DNA from: Lottia gigantea
Taxonomy: Eukaryota; Mollusca; Gastropoda; Lottiidae
Length of the DNA: 64,000 nt
Reading direction: 5' to 3'
Assembly (NCBI RefSeq): GCF_000327385.1
Contig: NW_008709504.1
Location: 1-64,000 of the forward strand
This document shows, piece after piece, positions 56,171 to 64,000 of this stretch. How positions within the stretch are numbered: the stretch's first letter is position 1; each line of letters starts with the position of its first letter. The translations under genes and the position numbers were made by a program. The notes under the pieces were generated by a model. That model saw only the letters and a list, made by a program, of their open reading frames with translations. It did no database searches and was not told where the DNA came from.

Positions 56171-56316
56171 ATTCCATAAAACTTGACTAGATAGGATTTC
56201 TCTTGAATGCTACTGCTGTAATCTGTTCAAATCTTTTCAGAATTTCAGGAACAAAAGAATTCAGATAAGAAAGCGTAATGATGCAAATAGTTTTACAGGA
56301 TCTCACAAGTCCCTGA

Positions 56317-56479
56317 TACACATACAGTGGCCGAGCCATTTTTACGTCCGATGGGGAAGATATATGTTATTGCCCGAATTTCTAACCTGCAGATTTTTGC
56401 CCGAAAAACTTGCTTTCGGCGCTGCAGGGAAGGGGGGGGGGGGGGGGGGCACCCATTTGGCTCCGCCACTGTATACATA
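56317..56479. mobile_element. hAT-like non-autonomous MITE with 8-bp target duplication
   Basis: Element 56325-56471 (147 bp). Left end CAGTGGCCGAGCCA, right end (reverse) CAGTGGCGGAGCCA, 13 of 14 matching. Flanks TACACATA and TATACATA (7 of 8), as expected for hAT elements. It has no transposase, includes a G homopolymer, and inserted into a 59-bp-family fragment (CCTGATACACATA). Confidence 0.85.
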
Positions 56480-58880
56480 AGAAAGCTTTAAGACATGTTT
56501 GGCACTTCCTTCATCTGAAATACCGATTAAGCAAATCACAAGAAGAAAACTGACATGTACAGACATCAAAACTTGGAAAAAATTTCTCTGTCTCCTCCAA
56601 GTCGAGGTTATGTGTTTTATTAGGGTTAATCGTACACGCCCTTGACAGGTCGGTTATTTAAATCACAAGAAGAAAACTGGCATTAGTCTATCCACGCCGA
56701 CGTGCCTATCAAAACTGTTATTCTTATTATATCTAGGAAAATAAAAAACGAAGTTATCTCTCTACTCGAAGTCGAGGTTATGTGTTCTAATAAGGTTAAT
56801 AAAAACATGCGAACTCTAATAGGGAAACAATATTGCTTCAGGCAAATACATCCTTTAATATAGATTCTTATAGCAGGCTAATAACAAGTCATTATTCAAA
56901 TTACAAACATGCATCCTATTGTAAAATAATTTTCAATCACACGAGACAAGGCTTCTTACATATTATACCTGTCAAAAACCAGTATTCTAGTTACAAGAAA
57001 AAATGTGCATATTACATCTATTAGCATCGTTAATTTCAAATGATTTTTTTTAGAATTTTCATTGGATGACGGAATTCCTAGCACCAATCAAATGCAACTA
57101 GTTTTTGAAGATGAAGTCAGAAAAGATACGATTTTTTCCGTGTGTACAGTCAAACTTGTATTCAGTATGCACCAGCGGAATGCTTAATCTTGCTGCTTCC
57201 TCTTCACCTTCTTGATCGAATAATTCAATTTTCCCAACGTCAAAGAGGGTGGACGACGGCAATAGAGCATAGACCATAATTGCCATTATACCAACACGTA
57301 AAAGCACCGTGGATATTTTTGGCAATGAAACCCATCCATACACACAATATTTGGTACGGTCTAATAATAACCTTATTAGTGCCTATCATATTTAACCCGA
57401 GATATTATGATAGCTTCTAGCTGTTTTTACCGTAATTGGGAACACCGCAACATTAGTCGTAATTATCCAGTCATCAATACAAATTAATATATAAACATAG
57501 GTCGTGATAATCGGGACAATATGACCTCATATCATTAGGAAGTTGCCTTATGATCTCGCCTGGAGGCAACCCGAGATTCCAACCATTGATGAGAATCAGG
57601 AAGGTTCCAATGTCGTGAACTGTCACGATTCTGGTTCATGGCATCAAATGTCAATCAATAGTCCGAAACTTCTATAGTCCCTTCCGTATTTAGTACCAAC
57701 GAGGCAATTTTGCCTTTCCTTCAGTCGATATGACTCGTTCAGTAGAAAACATCAAAGAGCTTATAAAGCAACATTATCAATAAAGTCGCCCTAACCATTA
57801 GCCCAAATCAAAGCAGAATGCCAATGCCAAAACGGAACGAATCGCAAAGCTGACATGACAAAGGTCGACCTGATTTGTGGGTCAAATGGTGGACATGGTT
57901 TCGAAGTTTTTATTTTCAGTTTTCTCTGTACAATCCGACCTCATATTTTTTTAGTCTCGATTGATTTCCTTGTTATGTGAGTACTTTGATTTTCTGTGTA
58001 TTCCGAATTACTCTAGATTTAAAATCTATCAGTCATATCTTCATCCCTTTAAAATAAAGATAGCAAACTACACGAGAACAGCACATCTGGTGAGAAAATA
58101 TCCATAATAATAAAAATAAGATATGTTCGATGATTTTAAAGATAAACTAACCGCATTTATCTTCTGAAAATAACATAATATTCAATTATGTACTGATAAA
58201 GAAAAAAAACAATACTTATAATATTCAATTACAAAACTGTTTTTCTTTTTACAAAATACACGGGAAAGGAGGACGGAGGGGTGGGGGAGTGGTATGGGTG
58301 CTGGGAACATTACTCAAGAAATGTATATTGAGCATCAAGATTAAAAAGATATATCACTAGTCGTCGCAATATTTGCTTTACTAGCTGATACAGCTCCGTA
58401 ACGGACAACGGGGCAGAACGTAAACGAGATACAGGTCCGAACACGAACATATTATGGGTACGTTTCTGATACGATGTACAGAAAGTGCCCGGATCCGAAT
58501 TTCGTTCTCGTCTCCATAATCCATCTATTGGTACCTCAAAAACGCTCAACAGCAAAACAGACGTCTCACGATTTGTGGAGATTAAAACAAAAAATCCTTT
58601 AATCTTCTGTAAACATGTTGTAAAAAATACAGAATCAGGCTTTGCAATATTGAAAATTGTATAGAAGTTTTAATCTGAATTGTATTTATTTTAATATTTC
58701 ACGAACATCATAAAGGTGTAATCTGGAACTACACAACATGAGAATACTTTCTATTCAGAACCTAATCTTAGAAACTGTTAGTTTTTATACACACTTGAAA
58801 GATAGGACATTAAACTTATTAAATATCTTCCATTGATATTTATATAACGAACATGAAAAGGGTTTAATATACCAATATTG
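56480..58880. other. DNA without a supported gene
   Basis: A duplicated phrase (CAAATCACAAGAAGAAAACTG ... AAGTCGAGGTTATGTGTT) occurs at 56.53-56.62 and 56.66-56.79 kb. Minus-strand frames 57098-57343 and 58310-58555 look somewhat protein-like but match no family I know. Confidence 0.45.
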
Positions 58881-58884
58881 CATT

Positions 58885-59175
58885 ATTACCTATGTGGACT
58901 CTCTTAAAGATGTCGAATTGAGTCTAAACACCCGATATACATTATTAGTTCATTTAAATGATAGGTTGACAAGCAGTATATCTTATGTTGACTCTCAGAA
59001 AGAGATACCGAGTTGTTAAACCTAAATACGACATAAACATTGTTAGCTACGTTGACTCTCTGAAAGAGATGCTGAGTTGACAAACCTAGATAAAATAAAC
59101 CTTATTTACTATGTGAACACTCTGAAAGAGATGCCGAGTTGACAAACCTAAGGTTAATAGCTAGTTTGGCTATCT
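58885..59175. repeat. Tandem copies of the CTCTCTGAAAGG repeat
   Basis: Four units, TATGTGGACTCTCTTAAAGA to GAACACTCTGAAAGAGATGC, each followed by CGAGTTGACAAACCTA-type words. Confidence 0.85.
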
Positions 59176-59509
59176 GAAGGTTGAGTCACCTGAATACCGA
59201 ACAGACAATATGTGGTTTTATGTTGGCGTTCGATTTCCATTCCTTTGGTCGATAAGTTGAGCGATTTCTATTTTGTTTTATTTTTCAGGGCGTTCTTCTT
59301 TGTCATGTTCACAGGGATAATCTATATTTACCACATTACAATAAAACGTAAATGGTGAAGTCGTTTCATTTTTAACTAAAGTGGCCTAGAATTTATAGTT
59401 TCCCGTAACATTTTCAAAAATGAGCAACTTTTTACTTAGAAATGGACTCGCTGAATTTGATTGAGAATTTGGATATCTATTATTTACAAGTATTTACAAC
59501 ACAAAATGT

Positions 59510-59818
59510 ATTATGTTTCAGATACAAAAGCTACCATCAGAACAGCTGATCTAGAGGGTTACATCCTATGTTTGTAATGCGTGTTTCAGATATAAAAACC
59601 ATCGTCATCTGAATGCAGATCTCATTTTATGCTGGCGATACGTGTTTCAGATACAAAACCTACCATCAGGACAGCTGATCTAGAGGGTTACATCCTATGT
59701 TTGTAATGCGTGTTTCAGATATAAAAACCATCGTCATCTGAATGCAGATCTCATTTTATGCTGGCGATACGTGTTTCAGATACAAAACCTACCATCAGGA
59801 CAGCTGATCTAGAGGTCC
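59510..59818. repeat. 129-bp tandem repeat, 2.4 copies
   Basis: Two nearly identical units, GTGTTTCAGATACAAAACCT, ACCATCAGGACAGCTGATCT, GAATGCAGATCTCATTTTAT. Each holds two related halves. Distant relative of the 20.4-kb repeat. Confidence 0.95.
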
Positions 59819-60124
59819 ACATCTCTTTAAGTTTAAATCTATATTAAACACATTGTAAAAATTTATCCAGCCGTCTAATATATTGACTATTAGAATCAAT
59901 GACTTGTTGTTAAACAATGTAAAACCACAATCTGCTTTCTAAATTGTCTCTATCCATTGTTGATATTCTTCAACACGTTTCTCCTTATTTAAAAATAGAT
60001 TTACATCTTTCAACTGACGTCCAGCCGGCGTTCAGCTCCCAACAAGTCATCTAGTGGAAATCGTCATCCATCATCAAGGCCGCAATATGTCAGTCCATGG
60101 CTGTAAATAGATACGGATACACCT

Positions 60125-60250
60125 TGAAAGATCATTGCCAAGAGGTTTGACCAAGGACCAGCTGGTGAAAAGGATCCTTGAGAACCTAACCTATACTTTT
60201 GAAAATGTTGCAAAAAGGTTTGACCAAGGATCTCCTGATGGGAGAAAAGA
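60125..60250 (-). repeat. 76-bp-family units, inverted
   Basis: AAGAGGTTTGACCAAGGACC and AGCTGGTGAAAAGGATCCTT, then a second unit. The 96-codon frame starting at 60135 is read through this repeat and is not a gene. Confidence 0.8.
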
Positions 60251-60939
60251 TGCTCACAGACAATCAACAACAGACGCATACGAGACTTTTCTCAGTAAAG
60301 TGATAGCTTTTATTCCGCTTGGAAAGCTGGCTCATCCACCCGTAATATATATAAATGCATTATGCCGTAATAAGCTAAAATTAATGAATGGTGACAGGCG
60401 AGGGACGTTGTTCGTTTTGACTTGACATTTAAATTGTAGGACAGTACGAAGAGCCAGAATTCCACGTGGACCATGGCACTGGAATCGGCTATTTACAACT
60501 TTTGCAATACTTCGGAAGAATGAGTACGCTTTGCTTCGATAGCGCACAATACTCATGGGTTACAAAATAGTCATGTAGACTCTCTGAAAGAGATTCATAG
60601 TTGACAATCTCAATTGCGGAGTAACATCAAGTGTCCTGGAAGAGTGAGCATGGTATATAGTAGTTTTCATTTAATAAAATGTCTAATTGAAACAGTGTCT
60701 GTTTTGTATGTATATATCTTCATTATGCTTAATTAATTGTTGTATTGTGTCAACTCCACGACGGTTAACATATGTTCATATATAAAATATAGTAATGATT
60801 ACTCCATTCTATCGGCAACAAAAACTTTGAAACATTGAAAGTTGCCCATTGTTTCAACTGACAAAGTAGATCACAATCTTAAACTATATCTGAACCCTTT
60901 GTGAGGCCATTGCCGAGAGATAGACACCCTTGTCAAGGC

Positions 60940-61180
60940 CACTCATGTCTAACTTCTTATTGGAGCAATCTATGTCCGAACCTACCCCTCTTGTCGGGCC
61001 ATCCAAATAGAAAGACATTCCTTGTTAAAGCCATTACTTGTAAAAGCAACCACCTGTGAAAGCCGAATCCTTTTTGGTCCATTACTTGTAAAAACAACCC
61101 GTTGTCAACGTCACCCCATGTCAAACTTATCCCTCGTGAAAAAAACAACCCTTTAAAACACACCCTTGTCAATTCTACCC
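60940..61180. repeat. Degenerate CCCTTGTCAA / CCATTACTTGTAAAA repeats
   Basis: Short imperfect direct repeats (CTTGTCAAGGCCAC, CTTGTTAAAGCCATTACTTG, GTCCATTACTTGTAAAAAC). Non-coding. Confidence 0.6.
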
Positions 61181-61494
61181 CCAGTTTCCTACCAGCTCAT
61201 CTCAATGCCATCCCCTCCAAGCAACCCCGGGAAGCTAGCTGATTATAATTAATTTGTGAGACTATGTATGACAGTAGATGTAGACGGAGATAGGCTCTCA
61301 ATACTATTACAATAATTACATTACATATTCAACTATACTGCACTTAAACTCAACTCATATTGTGTTTCGAACTAGACCGTTGAGGCACTGCCATTAGCCG
61401 CCGTTTCCGCCGATTTCTTTTCAGTCAGAATCTGGCAGTTGTGCCAGAAAAGCGCCGCAGATTTAAAGGAACAGTTTAATTCCTAATTTGAGAT

Positions 61495-61605
61495 ATTTTT
61501 GAACGAATTATGTAATTTTCACACATTCCTAGTAATTCTGAAGACTATTTACATTTACGACCCAAATCAATCCCCAAAAATGGCGAATCGATCCTTTTAA
61601 GTCAG
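61495..61605 (+). repeat. Dispersed repeat pair, copy 1
   Basis: ATTATGTAATTTTCACACAT, CTAGTAATTCTGAAGACTAT, TTACATTTAC. Partner at 63185-63285. Confidence 0.7.
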
Positions 61606-61887
61606 CTGATATTCCCCACTAATCATCACAAAACCCAGTTAAGTTATAAACTCATCGAACATTATTATTTTCATGCATGATAATACAAATCTATTATAGT
61701 GTGATTAACATTTTGTGACTCAAATTTAAAAAGACACCATTTTTATTGTGTGTTGATTATTTGGGAATAAATTAATTAATAACAAAAACAACTTCTATAT
61801 GATGCCTAAATATATTTAGTTAAGGAAATCCGTTTCGGCTGATTTATCAATCTGATTTTTAGTGCTAGTTAGATACTGAATTAAGGT

Positions 61888-62281
61888 TGGAATAGACTAA
61901 AAAAAAAGAAATGAATGGAGTTTTACGTCCTACTTTCCTGCACCACGTGGGCTAATGAAGACGGGCAACGCCATGCAGGGTGCAATGAGGCAAATCTTGC
62001 CCGGACAGCGGCATTAGCCTACTCTTTTTCGATTTCCAACTGTCGAGGGATTTTTAACGTGCATAGCCTGTAGCACACGGGGCCTCTGTTTATTGTCCCA
62101 TCCGAACGACTATACGCTTTTTCCATGTCACCCCCTCGTACCTGTATCACTGACAGGGGGAAACCGGGTTGAAAAATCTGAAGGTATTATCTCGACCTAT
62201 GCCGGGATTGAACCCTGGACCTTCAGGTTAGCGAGTAAGCGTCTAACTCACCAAGCCACCGCGGCTCCCTGGAATAGACTA
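61888..62281 (-). mobile_element. Intact tRNA-derived SINE with 12-bp target-site duplication
   Basis: Element 61900-62269 (370 bp) lies between TGGAATAGACTA at 61888-61899 and 62270-62281. It is the same family as 30315-30683: minus-strand head GGGAGCCGCGGTGGCTTGGT, B box GGTTCAATCCC, and a tail ending in CATTTC plus A/T-rich sequence. It is the least decayed copy here after the 30.3-kb one. The 95-codon frame across it is fortuitous. Confidence 0.95.
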
Positions 62282-62295
62282 GGCGCGGAATATTT

Positions 62296-62375
62296 GATAC
62301 AAAAGAAAATAGAAGAAGTGAACACAAGAGGTACGAGTCGGGACACGATTCGATTCTTCTATTTTCTACTGTATC
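62296..62375. mobile_element. 80-bp fold-back element
   Basis: Left arm GATACAAAAGAAAATAGAAG (62296-62315), right arm reverse GATACAGTAGAAAATAGAAG (62356-62375), 18 of 20 matching. Related to the fold-back at 3279-3346. Confidence 0.75.
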
Positions 62376-63180
62376 CATAATCTCGCACCGTACACCGCAT
62401 CGGACATTGTCTTTTCCCACATTTAGTCTGATAAGCCAGTCGGTTTCAGCTGCTGGACAGTCACTTTTTACAAAATGGGATCAGGGGACTATTTTGAACT
62501 GATATTGGCAAATTTTTTGCACAATTTTTGTACCTGTCATACTTTTATAATATAATATTCATTTTAAATTTGTTATCCGCTTTTTAAAAAATTAAAAAAA
62601 CCTTTCGTTTTGCCTGCGGTATCAAAATATTGATATGACTAGTTCTGTTGAAAATAGCAACGTTTAAATTGTAAAATGCAAGGCTGATTTCATATTTGCT
62701 TGCCTATTTGCGTGTTTTGTCTCAATGCCGTCCTCTTCTTCCTGTTTCCTTCCTCTTCAACTAACTGCGCTAGCTAAGTCTTCCATACAGAGATTACAAA
62801 TCTGCTGCTCGAAATGTTATCTACGTGGGTGATCCGGAATTTGTCTAGACCAATCAAAAATCGTTATTCAATTACTTAATTCTTAATCCGATTGAACCGG
62901 AATGACAAAACGCACCCCGGGGTGAATTTATCCCCACCGCTAGACTGATGCTCGTGATAAGCGGCCTCTGGCAGGCTTAATGTTTTTGCTTGAGCTGTCT
63001 ATGATCAATCTTGTTAGAAATGTAACTGAAACGTTCGTAATCCATTCGACTAATCGTAGTCGGACTAAATTTGTACCGTCAAATCCTTGTGTGTCCAGAA
63101 TAATCCGCCTATAAATGTTAAAATAACGACTCGTCTTTTCTTGAAACTCCACCATATAAAAGATACATATCGATATATTT
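62376..63180. other. Unique-looking DNA, no gene
   Basis: No gene, repeat family or RNA gene recognised. Confidence 0.45.
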
Positions 63181-63184
63181 ATGA

Positions 63185-63285
63185 AGGAATTATGTGATTT
63201 TCGTACATTTCTAATACTTCTGAATACCATTTACATATATTCAAGCCTCAAATCAACACACGAAAAAATGCGAACCATTATTTGA
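63185..63285 (+). repeat. Dispersed repeat pair, copy 2
   Basis: ATTATGTGATTTTCGTACAT, CTAATACTTCTGAATACCAT, TTACATATAT, about 80% like 61495-61605. Confidence 0.7.
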
Positions 63286-63864
63286 AAATCGACACTCTTA
63301 TACAGAAGATCTTCTTTCCCATACCAATTTTATAAGAAGGAATATCATTATCAAGTCACGAATATATTGGTGGCGGTATCAAGGGCTAAGTGTGTAGCTG
63401 ACTCGAACACCATTTGATAGATCAATAATACTAGAAGTTATCAAGTCGTTATCAAATTATTAACTGATAAAAGTTTAACAAGTCGTCAGGTACGCCATCA
63501 CTTTCATCTCAGTAAGACGCTGAACATTTTACATTTTAAATTCTGAAGGCTTCCAAGTTAACAGTTTTAAACTGTGGTTAATATTTTGGTTATGTATAAC
63601 GTCTGAGAACTCTCAGTGGGGTTTGTATTAGCCAAATGCAGTGTTTTGAACTGGTGTCTGTTTATTTAAGCACCGTAGGTTCGAAACCTTCTCAGGACCA
63701 AAAAGAAGCTGCGAATTTGGACTTAAACTCAATTTTTATTCCATTAAAACTACATCTTATTTCATTATCTCAAAATGCTAGAGAACAGTAAAATTCCATT
63801 TCATTCCATTAATCCAATTAGGGACAGTAGAACTCTATTACATTTCATGTGTCCAATGGGGCGT

Positions 63865-64000
63865 AAATGAATGGAGTTTTACATCCTCCTTTTCTGCACC
63901 AGGTTAATGATAACTGGCAACGCCATGCAGGGTGCAATGAGGAAAGTTTTCTCAGGACAGTGGCATTAGCCTGCTCTTTTTAGATTTCCAACTATCGAAG
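63865..64000 (-). mobile_element. tRNA-SINE, cut by the right edge of the window
   Basis: TAAATGAATGGAGTTTTACA, TCTGCACCAGGTTAATGATA, GCCATGCAGGGTGCAATGAG, GCATTAGCCTGCTCTTTTTA. This is the 3' half; the tRNA-like head would lie beyond 64000. Confidence 0.88.

Noticed and set aside
56293-56569. Minus-strand frame starting with a signal-peptide-like MSVHVSFLLVICLIG
   Set aside because: It reads directly into the hAT-like MITE (GGAKWVPPPPPP), and the start region is itself duplicated at 56.66 kb; no splice donor supports a real first exon.
58310-58555. 81-codon minus-strand frame of balanced composition
   Set aside because: No recognisable domain, no clear acceptor at its start, and not compatible with the NPR ectodomain. 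It is possibly chance.
60135-60425. 96-codon plus-strand frame
   Set aside because: Its first 40 codons are the reverse complement of the 76-bp repeat family.
61888-62420. 95- and 65-codon frames over the second SINE
   Set aside because: They lie inside the SINE and its flank, with no protein similarity.

Overview
The window looks like nuclear DNA of an invertebrate animal, most likely a mollusc or another lophotrochozoan. This is an inference from four things: a natriuretic-peptide-receptor type guanylyl cyclase split by large AT-rich GT-AG introns, a tRNA-derived SINE family, many fold-back elements, and a very heavy load of tandem satellites. There are no bacterial-style genes, no CRISPR array and no recognisable retrovirus-like element. 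One 50-base assembly gap sits at 26794-26843.

Only one gene can be supported with confidence. A receptor guanylyl cyclase (NPR1/NPR2-like) lies on the minus strand from 39394 down to its stop codon at 4986. Twenty exons join in frame to 844 codons plus stop. In order they encode the membrane-proximal half of the ligand-binding ectodomain, one transmembrane helix, the juxtamembrane phosphorylation segment, a pseudokinase (kinase homology) domain, the dimerisation hinge and the cyclase catalytic domain. The signal peptide and N-terminal half of the ectodomain (about 230 residues in relatives) were not found between 39395 and 64000. They may lie beyond the right edge or in small exons that could not be recognised.

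Layout: 1-3010 is a 21-bp satellite with a spacer. 3011-4985 is the 3' flank and holds small fold-back elements. 4986-39394 is the gene; its introns hold a 39-bp array (7.3 kb), a 76-bp array (21.2-22.2 kb), an 82-bp array (24.4 kb), a second unrelated 21-bp array (32.0 kb), a 59-bp array with higher-order structure (33.0-34.5 kb), a SINE with clear target-site duplications (30.3 kb) and many decayed repeat copies. 39395-64000 has no gene I can support. It holds at least ten further arrays, including an inverted copy of the 59-bp satellite (48.9-49.9 kb), a 53-bp array (51.8-52.5 kb), a 37-bp array of about 55 units (53.9-56.0 kb), a hAT-like MITE at 56.3 kb and a second intact SINE at 61.9 kb.

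The most interesting structural result is that several satellites look like expansions of the inner part of short dispersed elements. The clearest case is the 37-bp array. It lies between 24-bp inverted repeats that also bound a single-unit 84-bp element at 3.19 kb and an intermediate element at 46.89 kb. The most interesting result in the gene is a pair of in-frame splice donors 15 nt apart. Choosing between them would keep or remove residues at the position of the regulatory phosphosites known in vertebrate NPR1/NPR2.
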